This document shows positions 27,590-35,500 of a stretch of DNA of 64,000 bases, one piece after another. A program made the translations under genes and the position numbers. The notes under the pieces were generated by a model. That model saw only the letters and a list, made by a program, of their open reading frames with translations. It was not told the origin of the DNA and searched no databases. This DNA comes from Chitinophaga nivalis (GTDB lineage Bacteria > Bacteroidota > Bacteroidia > Chitinophagales > Chitinophagaceae), in assembly GCF_025989125.1 (NCBI RefSeq), contig NZ_JAPDNR010000001.1:7242087-7306086 (forward strand). The letters run 5' to 3'. Position 1 is the stretch's first letter, and every line of letters starts with the position of its first letter.

Positions 27590-27841
27590 ATGACTATCCC
27601 AAAAAAAACGGAAACGAACAAACGCTCCCAGGATACCTGGAGTAGATTTACATTATCCCCCTCTCCACAACAAGACCGCTCTCATATACTGTTAAAAAGT
27701 GGCGCTCATAGGATATATTCACCTGCATTGCTACGATTCCATTCTCCCGATTCATGGAGTCCGTTTGATACAGGAGGACTCAACGCATATAGTTATTGCC
27801 AGGGCGATCCCATTAACCACACGGATCCTACCGGGCACTGA
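27590..27841 (+). CDS. Stand-alone RHS repeat-associated core fragment (83 aa)
   Basis: After about 40 unremarkable residues the peptide reads YSPALLRFHSPDSWSPFDTG and then GGLNAYSYCQGDPINHTDPTGH, the hallmark end of the RHS core just before the variable toxin tail. A full RHS protein would be over 1000 aa; here the frame starts at its own ATG and stops immediately after DPTGH with no toxin domain. It has a TAnnTTTG element upstream and a strong terminator downstream (27870-27899). It is either a residual piece of a lost RHS toxin or one of the short RHS-core proteins known in several genomes. Confidence 0.75.
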   Translation: MTIPKKTETNKRSQDTWSRFTLSPSPQQDRSHILLKSGAHRIYSPALLRFHSPDSWSPFDTGGLNAYSYCQGDPINHTDPTGH

Positions 27842-27869
27842 TGATAACATAATATGCTGATAGCATCGC

Positions 27870-27899
27870 AAGTAAAGCTGGTGTGCGCCAGCTTTACTT
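27870..27899 (+). terminator. Hairpin terminator after the RHS fragment
   Basis: A perfect 12-bp stem (27870-27881 with 27888-27899), 6-nt loop, followed by TTTGCC. It lies 28 nt past the stop and isolates the fragment from the ABM gene downstream. Confidence 0.8.
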
Positions 27900-27964
27900 T
27901 TGCCAACTGGAAAAATTGCAGTAATTTATCTATACCTATTTTTCATTGCTAAAACAATTATCTC

Positions 27965-28264
27965 ATGGTACAAAAGGGATTACTCCTCAGGCTGGAAGCC
28001 AAGCCAGGCAAAGAAGCAGAACTGGATAATTTTCTAAAAGAAGGACTGGCATTTGTGCTGGAAGAACCAGCTACCATCAGCTGGTATGCCCTTCAGTTTG
28101 GACCTTCAACATTCGGTATTTTCGATTCCTTCCCGGATGATCAGGGCAGACAGGCACATATCACAGGGGCATTGGCGCAGGTATTGATCGCTAAAATCCC
28201 TGATTTACTGGCAGTACCGCCCAGCGTTGAAAAAGTGGATATACTGGTGGCTAAACAACCTTAA
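27965..28264 (+). CDS. Antibiotic biosynthesis monooxygenase (ABM) superfamily protein
   Basis: Protein of 99 aa filling a single dimeric alpha/beta-barrel domain: LLLRLEAKPGKEAELDNFLK, EPATISWYALQFGPSTFGIF, then a final beta strand KVDILVAKQ. Members act as cofactor-free quinol monooxygenases or have unknown roles. It is monocistronic, bounded by the terminator at 27870-27899 and an esterase gene 191 nt downstream. The substrate is unknown. Confidence 0.8.
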   Translation: MVQKGLLLRLEAKPGKEAELDNFLKEGLAFVLEEPATISWYALQFGPSTFGIFDSFPDDQGRQAHITGALAQVLIAKIPDLLAVPPSVEKVDILVAKQP

Positions 28265-28455
28265 CCCATGTGCGGATAAGCAGATCAGCTCCTTTCTTTT
28301 TTCCTGTAAACTGTCACAGCTTTTATATCTCACCCGGCGCTATGTAAAAGCGGCTGCCTGATCACAGTATCTTTATCATAACAAAAAATTATCTGATCTT
28401 ATCCACCAGTAGTACCTTTCGCATCACAGCAATACCCATCATTAAGTATACTGAT

Positions 28456-29349
28456 ATGGCAAGCATACAAAGTAAGGTGTATCATTTTTTATTGCGGATA
28501 ATGGGTGTAAAAAGTTTTGTGGTAAAGGAGTTTAAAAAAAATGATTTCAGCAAACGGGCAAATGCGGCAGCACCACCGGGTGATATGTTCTCCAGATACG
28601 ACATACAGCAGGATATAGCGCCGAACGGACGAAAAGTCTGGAGCATTCAAAAAAGAGACACCCAACCCCAACGCGCTATTTTATACCTGCACGGTGGCGC
28701 CTATATACATAACCTGGTGAAGCAACACTGGCAGTTCCTCGACCAGCTGCTGCTGCATACCCCCTATACCACCATCATCGTACCTGACTATCCTTTGGCA
28801 CCGGATCATACCTATCAGGATGCCTTCGACATGGTAGTACCTATCTATAAAAAGCTACGCCAAAACAGCAACATCACGCGTGTAACACTCCTGGGGGATT
28901 CAGCCGGTGGCGGCTTCTCGCTCGCACTTGCCCAATATGCACTCAACGCTCAACTACCACAACCCGACCAGCTGGTTTTATTATCGCCCTGGTTAGATGT
29001 TGCCCTGGAAAATCCTGCTATCCGCGACATTGATCCATTAGACCCTTACCTCAGTGTAGCCGGACTGCAACTGGCAGGAAAGGCTTATGCCGGGCAGAAA
29101 GGCACCCAACATTACCTGGTAAGCCCCATCAATGGTCCGCTCGCCGGATTAGCGCCTATCAGCCTGTTTATTGGCACCTACGACATCCTGGTAGCAGATG
29201 CCCGGAAATTCAGGATATTGGCAACCGCTGCTGGCATTCCGCTCCGGTATGTGGAATACCCGGAAATGGTGCATGTATTTTTGTCGTTGAAGGTGCCGGA
29301 AGCGAAACAGGCAGCCAAACAAATCTTTGCCGTATTGCAGGAAAAATAG
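28456..29349 (+). CDS. Alpha/beta hydrolase (HSL-type esterase)
   Basis: Protein of 297 aa without a clear cleaved signal. It has the hormone-sensitive-lipase oxyanion motif HGGAY at 79-83 and nucleophile motif GDSAGG at 147-152 (Ser149), followed by an Asp in GTYDILVADAR (about 238-248) and a His in EMVHVF near 271. All catalytic elements are present. It hydrolyses small esters. The nearby sequence TACCTTTC about 40 nt upstream is a near match to the -7 consensus. Confidence 0.9.
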   Translation: MASIQSKVYHFLLRIMGVKSFVVKEFKKNDFSKRANAAAPPGDMFSRYDIQQDIAPNGRKVWSIQKRDTQPQRAILYLHGGAYIHNLVKQHWQFLDQLLLHTPYTTIIVPDYPLAPDHTYQDAFDMVVPIYKKLRQNSNITRVTLLGDSAGGGFSLALAQYALNAQLPQPDQLVLLSPWLDVALENPAIRDIDPLDPYLSVAGLQLAGKAYAGQKGTQHYLVSPINGPLAGLAPISLFIGTYDILVADARKFRILATAAGIPLRYVEYPEMVHVFLSLKVPEAKQAAKQIFAVLQEK

Positions 29350-29459
29350 TGACCGTTTGAAGTAGTTATCGGATCATTTTTAAATACCTCTCACCGGAAT
29401 ATCTTTCTGTAACCGGTCAAAGTAAATTAACTTGCTGTTCATTTATAAAATTGAGCATC

Positions 29460-29972
29460 ATGGCATTCGCTTATAAATATATGTCCTCTCCCGTTGGCCA
29501 GCTGACGCTGATTGCCAGCGACAAAGGACTCGCGGCCATTCTTTGGGAGAATGACAAACCGGACCGGGTACATGCAACCGCTGATGAGCAACAGGATACC
29601 CATCCCGTGCTGGTGGAAACCGAACAACAGTTAAATGAATATTTTGCAGGCAGCCGCAGCTCCTTTACGATTGCGTTGGATCCGATAGGTACTACCTTCC
29701 AGCAAGCCGTCTGGAAAGCGCTGCAGACCATTCCTTTTGGAGAAACCCGCACCTATATGCAGATAGCCCTGCAGTTGGGTAATCCCAAAGCTGTACGCGC
29801 CGTTGGCGCTGCCAATGGCAAAAATCCGATTTCCATTATTGTGCCCTGCCACCGAGTTATCGGCTCCTCCGGATCACTTACCGGTTTTGCAGGCGGACTA
29901 GCAGCTAAAGCACAACTGCTCTCGCTGGAAGGTATTGGCAGCTCCACTAATCAGATCGAAATCCCCTGGTAA
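29460..29972 (+). CDS. ogt: Methylated-DNA--protein-cysteine S-methyltransferase (Ogt type)
   Basis: DNA repair protein of 170 aa that transfers the methyl group of O6-methylguanine to its own cysteine. The active site reads IIVPCHRVIG with Cys130; the DNA-binding helix AVRAVGAANGKNPI and the preceding FQQAVWKALQTIPFGETRTY are typical. The ATG at 29460 is preferred to the TTG at 29451. It lacks an Ada sensor domain. It converges with the lanthipeptide-type gene at 29997-30203, 24 nt apart, with no clear terminator between. Confidence 0.95.
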   Translation: MAFAYKYMSSPVGQLTLIASDKGLAAILWENDKPDRVHATADEQQDTHPVLVETEQQLNEYFAGSRSSFTIALDPIGTTFQQAVWKALQTIPFGETRTYMQIALQLGNPKAVRAVGAANGKNPISIIVPCHRVIGSSGSLTGFAGGLAAKAQLLSLEGIGSSTNQIEIPW

Positions 29973-29996
29973 GAGATCTGCCTGTCAGCCATTACT

Positions 29997-30203
29997 TCAA
30001 CAATTAAAATCAGTGGGTGGGCAAGGTATGGTGTTAGGCGGACACTGGCCACAATCACTCAGATAACACGTACGAAAACAGGTAAAACGGCAAGTAAAAA
30101 CCGTTTCCTCTATTCCGCCCTGCGCCTGCATGGCCTGCTGGTTGTTCAATACACTGATGGCAATTCTGCCCAGCTTTAATTTTGGTGCATTTTTTTTCTT
30201 CAT
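29997..30203 (-). CDS. Class I lanthipeptide-type precursor A of tandem trio
   Basis: Peptide of 68 aa. The leader (1-30) starts MKKKNAPKLKLGRIAISVLN and ends QAQGG, a double-Gly cleavage site. The core (31-68) has seven Cys with Thr/Ser before the first ones (VFTCRFTCFRTCYLSDCGQC), ending DFNC. It is about two-thirds identical to the next peptide (30296-30502), with the Cys pattern fully conserved. Ring formation between dehydrated Thr/Ser and Cys, or disulfides, is plausible. Whether it is modified is unknown: no dehydratase, cyclase or transporter gene is in the window. Confidence 0.82.
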   Translation of the reverse strand: MKKKNAPKLKLGRIAISVLNNQQAMQAQGGIEETVFTCRFTCFRTCYLSDCGQCPPNTIPCPPTDFNC

Positions 30204-30256
30204 AACAAACGTTTTCAGGTAAAGAGATCTATCTGCTACCGATTAAAAGCAGCCCT

Positions 30257-30284
30257 GCCTTGTCTGCAGCTACAGACACGAGGC
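30257..30284 (-). terminator. Hairpin between lanthipeptide-type genes B and A
   Basis: An imperfect stem (about 30257-30268 with 30272-30284) lies just past the stop of gene B and is followed on the minus strand by GCTGCTTTTAATC. It may attenuate transcription into gene A, which has its own leader. Confidence 0.55.
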
Positions 30285-30295
30285 AAGCTATTACA

Positions 30296-30502
30296 TTAAC
30301 ATTCCAATTGAGTAGGGATACACGGCGCCTTACTTGGCACGCAGAAGGTACAATCGCTCAGGTTACAGGAACGAAAGCAGGTGGCACGACATGTCAAACC
30401 CGTTTCCACATTTCCCCCTTGCGCCAGCATCGTCTGCTGCTCATTTAATACGCTGATGGTAATTCTGCCAAGTCTTAATCTGGTCGCATTTTTTTTCTTC
30501 AT
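30296..30502 (-). CDS. Class I lanthipeptide-type precursor B of tandem trio
   Basis: Peptide of 68 aa, same length as gene A and in tandem with it. The leader begins MKKKNATRLRLGRITISVLN and ends MLAQGG. The core has seven Cys at the same positions as gene A (GLTCRATCFRSCNLSDCTFC, ending QLEC). Both genes share a GATCTCTT sequence in the 5' leader and the same translation start context (TTATGAAGAAAAAAAATG type), which points to recent duplication with maintained expression. Confidence 0.82.
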   Translation of the reverse strand: MKKKNATRLRLGRITISVLNEQQTMLAQGGNVETGLTCRATCFRSCNLSDCTFCVPSKAPCIPTQLEC

Positions 30503-30784
30503 AACAGGATTTTTTTTGGGTATAAGAGATCAGTATAATACAGGTTTAAAATAGTGGTGCGGGCGCTCCACGTTCCTATAAAATTAATTCATACCAACTG
30601 CAATATCGCGGCATCGGGATGATTGTTGGGGGCAGCTAATGAAGTAAAAACAGGAATCTTATCAACTCCTTCTTTCTTTACCTTTCACATGACTATTTTA
30701 AGATAATTGCGGATGCAGGTCTTCCTGCTCAAAACGTGGCGGTGGGCTACAAAAAAGCGTTCCGGTCTACGTACGCTGACTGAA

Positions 30785-30813
30785 ATTCCCTGGAAGGGGG
30801 CTTCCCAGGGAAT
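30785..30813 (-). terminator. Hairpin after lanthipeptide-type gene C
   Basis: A stem with one bulge (30785-30796 with 30801-30813) lies 18 nt beyond the stop of the short peptide gene at 30831-30998; the minus transcript continues TTTCAGTC. Confidence 0.6.
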
Positions 30814-30830
30814 AATACTACATCCTCATC

Positions 30831-30998
30831 TTAACACTCCAAACGAGTGGGTAAACAAGGAGCCTGGGTAATGTGGTACCGACGGTTATCGATCGGTACT
30901 ACGGCATTACCACCACGTACCTTCATGGTTTGCCGGTCATTCAATACACTGATGGCAATTCTGCCCAGTTTTAATTTGGTTACATTTTTTTTCTTCAT
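30831..30998 (-). CDS. Short lanthipeptide-type precursor C with reduced core (55 aa)
   Basis: Third tandem paralogue. The leader MKKKNVTKLKLGRIAISVLN is nearly identical to A and B and ends in RGG at 28-30. The core is only 25 residues and keeps the last two Cys (APCLPTRLEC matches APCIPTQLEC of gene B) but lacks the segment with the first five Cys, which is replaced by an unrelated stretch (VVPIDNRRYHITQ). The reading frame, start context and terminator are intact, so it is either a decaying copy or a diversified peptide. Confidence 0.75.
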   Translation of the reverse strand: MKKKNVTKLKLGRIAISVLNDRQTMKVRGGNAVVPIDNRRYHITQAPCLPTRLEC

Positions 30999-31129
30999 AA
31001 CTGGTTGTTTGGGTTATATGATACAATCAATACTATCGCGTTAAAAATCCTATTACAGGAAGTATAAATTTAACCCAGGATGGCTGCAATGTCCAGACAT
31101 CCATATTATCTTTCCTGGTATGCATAAAA

Positions 31130-31152
31130 AAAGAGACCATCACGGTCTCTTT
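31130..31152. terminator. Bidirectional terminator hairpin
   Basis: A 9-bp stem (31130-31138 with 31144-31152) flanked by A-run and T-run on the two sides. It lies 20 nt beyond the stop of the minus-strand ABM gene. Confidence 0.8.
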
Positions 31153-31171
31153 TTTTATACAATATTGCAGG

Positions 31172-31639
31172 CTATTTTATTTGCGGCCACGGCGCAATGA
31201 GTTTGCCGGAATGAGCTTCAATATTACCCGCCAGCCAATCGTTTATCTTACCCATAAATGCTTGCAGATAGGGCTTTTGAAAATGCAGGTCCAGATCTTC
31301 CTGAGATCGCCACACTTCATACAAAAAGAAGGAACCATCTTTTTCTTCATGAATATTATATACCAGATTACCGGGCTCTTCGCGCGTTGGATTCACTAAT
31401 AATAACAAGGCCTCACGCAGGGCTGCAGCCTGTTCTTTTTTAGGCCGCAGAAAACCATAGATGCTCACGATTTTACCTGCAATAGTGTCTATCTTTTTTT
31501 CGGCATTTATCTGCATCATTTCCGGACCTGTAGCTACCGGAATTTTACAGAAAAAGGAGGACGGAACGATGACAGATTTAGCTGCTATACTTCCTACGCT
31601 TGTCAGACAAACCAGCAGTGCTACTATTAATTTGTACAT
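31172..31639 (-). CDS. Exported antibiotic biosynthesis monooxygenase (ABM) domain protein
   Basis: Protein of 155 aa with a signal peptide (1-20, MYKLIVALLVCLTSVGSIAA) and one ABM domain at about 55-145 (KIVSIYGFLRPKKEQAAALR, EEPGNLVYNIHEEKDGSFFL, EVWRSQEDLDLHFQKPYLQA). Cofactor-free quinol monooxygenases of this type are usually cytoplasmic; an exported version is less usual. It is transcribed divergently from the HxlR regulator at 31736, which probably controls it, perhaps in response to quinones or electrophiles. Confidence 0.85.
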   Translation of the reverse strand: MYKLIVALLVCLTSVGSIAAKSVIVPSSFFCKIPVATGPEMMQINAEKKIDTIAGKIVSIYGFLRPKKEQAAALREALLLLVNPTREEPGNLVYNIHEEKDGSFFLYEVWRSQEDLDLHFQKPYLQAFMGKINDWLAGNIEAHSGKLIAPWPQIK

Positions 31640-31664
31640 TTTTCAATTTATTTTAGATACGGCA

Positions 31665-31672
31665 CAAATGTA
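31665..31672 (-). promoter_or_regulatory. -7 element (TACATTTG) upstream of the ABM gene
   Basis: On the minus strand TACATTTG fits TAnnTTTG and ends 25 nt before the ATG at 31639. It lies in the 96-bp divergent region shared with the HxlR gene. The nearest TTG lies closer than the usual 19-nt spacing. Confidence 0.45.
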
Positions 31673-31735
31673 AAGACGCAATCTGCAATTTTGTATATTA
31701 GCGACTAATTGTATGGTACGCACAGAAATGTAAGT

Positions 31736-32143
31736 ATGAGTAAAATAAAAGAAAGCTCCACCAACTTTGCCAATAAACAAATACTCGGGACAGTATGCGC
31801 CGAGATCTATGCGGCTAGCCTCATCGGAGGCCAATGGACGTTAGCCATTTGTTGTCACCTGGCCAACGGGAAGCTACGCTTCGGAGAATTAAAGGAACTT
31901 ATTCCCAATATTACAGAACGTATGCTGACGTTGCAGTTACGTAAAATGGAGGCGGATAAACTGGTCACACGCACAGTATATCCCACCGTACCTTTACGGG
32001 TAGAATATGAATTGACTGACAGCGGGCAAGCGCTAAGACCTATTATAAAACAGCTGGCTGCATGGGGACAAGAACACCGGAATAAAATCAGACACCGGAA
32101 TAAAAAAGGTTTGCGATATCAAAAACAAACCGGACTACTATAA
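31736..32143 (+). CDS. HxlR-family winged-helix transcriptional regulator
   Basis: Protein of 135 aa with the HxlR layout: LIGGQWTLAICCHLANGKLR at about 30-49, FGELKELIPNITERMLTLQL at about 50-69 and a wing VEYELTDSGQALRPI. The recognition helix is in ITERMLTLQLRKME. ATG at 31736 is preferred to the TTG at 31709. It is divergent from the exported ABM monooxygenase; HxlR proteins commonly sense reactive carbonyls or quinones and regulate the adjacent divergent gene. Confidence 0.92.
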   Translation: MSKIKESSTNFANKQILGTVCAEIYAASLIGGQWTLAICCHLANGKLRFGELKELIPNITERMLTLQLRKMEADKLVTRTVYPTVPLRVEYELTDSGQALRPIIKQLAAWGQEHRNKIRHRNKKGLRYQKQTGLL

Positions 32144-32155
32144 TAGTAGCCCGGT
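32129..32155. terminator. Bidirectional terminator between HxlR and GNAT genes
   Basis: A 12-bp stem with one mismatch (32129-32140 with 32144-32155) overlaps the last codons of the HxlR gene and ends 10 nt from the convergent GNAT stop; TTATTTTA follows on the plus side. Confidence 0.75.
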
Positions 32156-32164
32156 CTTATTTTA

Positions 32165-32683
32165 CTATAGTTTAAATTCAGGTGCATATTGCGCCACTCC
32201 TGAAATATGTTCCAACGCGCCAGGCTGCAGGGCCACCGCCATAAAGTTATTAGCGGGCAGCTCCACTGGCGGTAAAATACCCCATTGGATGGCAGGCGCA
32301 AATCCAAACTTAGGATAATAGTGTTCATGCCCCAATACGATAGCTGCTTCATATCCTAGTGTAGATGCTATTTCCAACCCCTTGCGAATTAAGGCACCGC
32401 CAATTCCCAGTCCCTGATAAGCTGGCAATACCGCTACCGGCGCCAGACCTACTACCTGATGTGTTGTCTGTGCTATTGTCATCGCTGTAAATAAAATATA
32501 ACCGGTAATGATACCATTGGTTACTGCTACGAGTGACAGGGCCGGAATAAACGACTGGCTGCTTCTCAGCTCATTAACCAGCAATGCTTCGTCTTCCCGT
32601 TGGAAGGCCTGTTTATTGACATTAAATACCGCTTCGTAGTCCTGCGGTGTTGCGGCTCTTATGATGAGGTGGTTACTATTCAT
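32165..32683 (-). CDS. GNAT-family N-acetyltransferase (YhbS-like)
   Basis: Protein of 172 aa with one GNAT fold. Motif A is VGLAPVAVLPAYQGLGIGGALI (acetyl-CoA pyrophosphate loop QGLGIG at about 103-108) and motif B follows at VLGHEHYYPKFGFAPA (about 126-142). This layout is typical of the YhbS-like branch. Acceptor unknown. It is followed upstream by rsgA on the same strand, 42 nt apart, a possible two-gene unit. Confidence 0.9.
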   Translation of the reverse strand: MNSNHLIIRAATPQDYEAVFNVNKQAFQREDEALLVNELRSSQSFIPALSLVAVTNGIITGYILFTAMTIAQTTHQVVGLAPVAVLPAYQGLGIGGALIRKGLEIASTLGYEAAIVLGHEHYYPKFGFAPAIQWGILPPVELPANNFMAVALQPGALEHISGVAQYAPEFKL

Positions 32684-32724
32684 AATCCTTTATTTTATGC
32701 TTGTTGTTACAACAAACTGTGGTA

Positions 32725-33789
32725 TTAATATTTATTTTTTTTACGCAGATGATTCGCTTCTCTGCTCATTTTACCAAAGCGACGTGCAGCGGTTCTTTTT
32801 TCGAATATACTTTGCTGAAATTTCGCCTGTTCCCGGTATAATTTCAAATAGCTTTGGTATACCAGCATTGGTATCTCTCCACTTTCTACGCCTGCTATTA
32901 CTCCGCACCCCGGCTCATGATGATGGGTGCAATCGCTGAACCGGCAATAAGCCGCCAGTTCATTGATTTGCGGATGATGGGAGGTGATCATATCTCCATC
33001 AGCGATGGTGAGTCCCAGTTCACGCATACCTGGTGAATCAATCAACAGGCTGCCATTGGGTAATAGCAACAAGTTCCGTGTGGTGGTGGTATGTTTTCCT
33101 TTACCGGTTATTTCACTGATGCCTCCTGCCTGTTGCCGGGTTTGGCCCAGTAAAGTATTCATCAGGGTACTTTTTCCCACACCGGAAGACCCTAGCAATG
33201 CGTAGGTTTTCCCGGCTGTGAGGTATTGTTCTGTTAACACGGTTAAGGTATTTTTATCCGCTGCACTGATCAACAGTACCGGGCATTCATAGCCTAATGC
33301 TGTCACCTGTTGCCGATAATCTTCCGGATGCGCTACCAGGTCTTGTTTATTCAGCAACACGACTGGCTGTATCATACATTCCTTTACCTGTTGCAAATAA
33401 CGCTGCAGGCGCATCAGGTTAAAATCGTGATCAAGCGCCTGTACAATCAAGGCCACATCCACGTGGGTGGCGATCACCTGTATATCGTTACTTTTTCCGG
33501 GTTGCTTCCGGCTTAATACATGCTGCCGGGGCAATACCTCCAGTATGATGGCCTGTTCTTCGTACAGGGTTACCAATACCCAATCGCCCACCTTAGGTAG
33601 TTCATGCGGCGCATTGTTGTATAACAGCGCACCTGCCAGCATCGCGTCTTTGATACCGGTGGTAGTAATCAGTTCATATTGTTGTCCCTGAAGAGCGGTT
33701 ACTCTTGCGGGTGTCAGTGTTTTATCTGAACGGGAAGATAAATGATTTTCAAGATGGGAATTCCATCCATATTGATGCAATAATGACAT
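32725..33789 (-). CDS. rsgA: Ribosome small-subunit-dependent GTPase A
   Basis: Circularly permuted GTPase of 354 aa that assists late 30S subunit maturation. An N-terminal OB fold (about 1-75) is followed by the GTPase with G4 NKQD and the P-loop GSSGVGKSTLM at about 195-205, then G3 DSPGMRELG. The C-terminal zinc motif C-x5-C-x-H-x5-C (CRFSDCTHHHEPGC) is complete. The start MSLLHQYGWN at 33789 is preferred to an upstream TTG-type extension to 33825. Confidence 0.95.
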   Translation of the reverse strand: MSLLHQYGWNSHLENHLSSRSDKTLTPARVTALQGQQYELITTTGIKDAMLAGALLYNNAPHELPKVGDWVLVTLYEEQAIILEVLPRQHVLSRKQPGKSNDIQVIATHVDVALIVQALDHDFNLMRLQRYLQQVKECMIQPVVLLNKQDLVAHPEDYRQQVTALGYECPVLLISAADKNTLTVLTEQYLTAGKTYALLGSSGVGKSTLMNTLLGQTRQQAGGISEITGKGKHTTTTRNLLLLPNGSLLIDSPGMRELGLTIADGDMITSHHPQINELAAYCRFSDCTHHHEPGCGVIAGVESGEIPMLVYQSYLKLYREQAKFQQSIFEKRTAARRFGKMSREANHLRKKNKY

Positions 33790-34701
33790 TATTGATATAA
33801 TTATAGCACTGTGTGCAAAAGACACGCGTCTTTAGCAACAGTTATTCACAAAATAAATAAAACGAAAAGTTGGGGAATGCACACAGTTATTCACTTAAAG
33901 CAAATAAAAACTTTAAATGAGCGACTGCGTTACGCTACAATTATATCCGCAGCAAATGGGCGATATGTAGAAAGATGTAATGTCATGAGGCGCAAAGGTA
34001 AACATTTCTTCGCTATCTGCCAAAGCACCCCTGCATGCCTTGACACCAGGATGCCGTATCAGCCATACCGATAGCGGCACTACACAGCACAATAAAGTCC
34101 TGTCTGCTATAGATGGCCACACCGATCTGACTGATGAATGATAACAGTGGCCTAACGAAAATAAATATACCGTTTCCGGCCAATCTGATCATCAATGATG
34201 TCCTAATGCTATAACGGGTCTGTTGCTAAAGGAAAGGAAAGTCGCTATTAATAAAGGTACGATCTGGAGACGCCAAAGACCATAAAGAAGCCGGTATGAT
34301 ATCGCCTGATAAATAGCCGCGACGATTACTAAATAAGGATAAGAGGCCGGTGCATTTATCCGGCCTCTTGATCACACTTCCTGCTCAGGAATTGTTATCG
34401 GCTATACTGATTACGTATAGCCCATACAGTTACCTGATGTATAAACGGTGATATTAAAGTGACAGTTATTTACAACAGCTGTTTTCACGCGGGAGCAGCT
34501 ATGTGTCAGCCGCGGGGTCAGTTGTTTTGCTGGTTGGATGCTGGGGCAGTCGTCAATGGGTTAAATGACATACTGCTTTCAGGTTTTCTGGTTTTCAACA
34601 AAGTGCGCTCCTACAAAAGCTGCTACCCTATGTTTCGGGTAGGTTGCTGTGAGCGCTATGGTATTATTTTTCAGGGTAGTCTGACGTGTCAGATAATTTT
34701 T
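33790..34701. other. Gene-free stretch with one strong hairpin
   Basis: About 910 bases without a supported gene. Short frames on both strands (33811-34195) have no family match that I recognise. Near 34013-34195 (minus) a hydrophobic 60-residue frame could be residue of a decayed gene but lacks start or stop logic. A terminator-like hairpin lies at 34341-34369. Confidence 0.45.
34341..34369. terminator. Isolated perfect hairpin
   Basis: A perfect 10-bp stem (34341-34350 with 34360-34369) with a 9-nt loop. It lies 330 nt beyond the carbonic anhydrase stop and may end that transcript or mark the end of a lost gene. Confidence 0.5.
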
Positions 34702-35313
34702 CTAGGCGGCTCTTCCTGCAATAGTAGCTTCCGGTACTTCCACCAACCGGCCACTCTTTACATCGTAGATATAACCATACACCGGAATATCGCCAGGTAC
34801 GAGTGGGTGATTACGGATCCTTTTCACATCATCGATCACGCTGCCGGCAAGATCTTTAAAGGTCAGAAAAGAAATGAACCGGGCTTCATCCGAGCCGCCA
34901 GCGGTTTCTATATTGCGCCATCCTTTTTCATCTACGGTAGCTGTTTTCAGGCTGGTGGCCAGCAGGTCACGGATCACATCGTCCGTAAAAAGCTGCATCC
35001 CGCAGTCGGTGTGATGAATCACAAACCACTCCCGGGTACCTAGTAGTTTATGTGAAATAATCAGGGAGCGGATGGCATCATCACTGGCCCTCCCACCCGC
35101 ATTGCGGATTACATGGGCGTCTCCTTCGCTTAACCCGGCATATTTAGCAGGGTCCAGCCGGGCGTCCATACAGGTGAGAATCGCAAACTTTCTTCCGGGG
35201 GGCAACGGTAGTTCGCTTTTTTCTCCGAATCCCTTGGCATATGCATCGTTTGCAGCCAGCACCTCCTGGTGCACCTGGCTGTTTTCCTGCTGCAGAATGG
35301 TTGAGTGACTCAT
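34702..35313 (-). CDS. Beta-class carbonic anhydrase
   Basis: Protein of 203 aa that interconverts CO2 and bicarbonate. Zinc ligands Cys48 (in TCMDARLDP), His101 and Cys104 (in IHHTDCGMQLF) and the Asp50/Arg52 dyad are in place, together with the VIRNAGGRASDDAIRSL segment. The C-terminal half (PVYGYIYDVKSGRL) forms the typical final strand. Cytoplasmic, no signal peptide. It is monocistronic, with a well-formed Bacteroidota promoter at 35373-35402. Confidence 0.94.
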   Translation of the reverse strand: MSHSTILQQENSQVHQEVLAANDAYAKGFGEKSELPLPPGRKFAILTCMDARLDPAKYAGLSEGDAHVIRNAGGRASDDAIRSLIISHKLLGTREWFVIHHTDCGMQLFTDDVIRDLLATSLKTATVDEKGWRNIETAGGSDEARFISFLTFKDLAGSVIDDVKRIRNHPLVPGDIPVYGYIYDVKSGRLVEVPEATIAGRAA

Positions 35314-35372
35314 AAAGTGAATTGTTTAGTATATTAAACCTATAGAGTAAATATATTTAAAAAACAGCAACC

Positions 35373-35402
35373 CAAATTTAAAATGGACAAATATTAGTGC
35401 AA
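35373..35402 (-). promoter_or_regulatory. Bacteroidota sigma-ABfr-type promoter of carbonic anhydrase
   Basis: On the minus strand a TTG (35402-35400) is followed by exactly 19 nt and then TAAATTTG (35380-35373), matching the TTG-N19-TAnnTTTG consensus. It leaves a leader of about 50-55 nt before the ATG at 35313. Confidence 0.75.
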
Positions 35403-35500
35403 CTCCGTTGCAAATAACAGTTTAATGGTCATCCAACAAGCTCCTTTCTTCCTTTACTAAAATCAATGATTTTTTACAATTCCACGCCTGTCCACACAGC

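Noticed and set aside
30257..30284. Possible CRISPR-like or repeat unit among the peptide genes
   Set aside because: The repeated sequences are the conserved leaders of three paralogous genes and single hairpins, not regularly spaced direct repeats.
29997..30502. Interpretation of the Cys-rich peptides as metallothioneins or knottin toxins
   Set aside because: The Lys-rich leader pattern and Gly-Gly site fit a ribosomal peptide precursor better than a mature Cys-rich protein, although disulfide-bonded products are not excluded.
34013..34195. 60-aa hydrophobic minus-strand frame
   Set aside because: Could be residue of a membrane protein, but with no start, partner or family it cannot be supported as a gene or pseudogene.
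34459..35043. 194-aa plus-strand frame
   Set aside because: More than half is antisense to the carbonic anhydrase gene; the rest has no coding signature.
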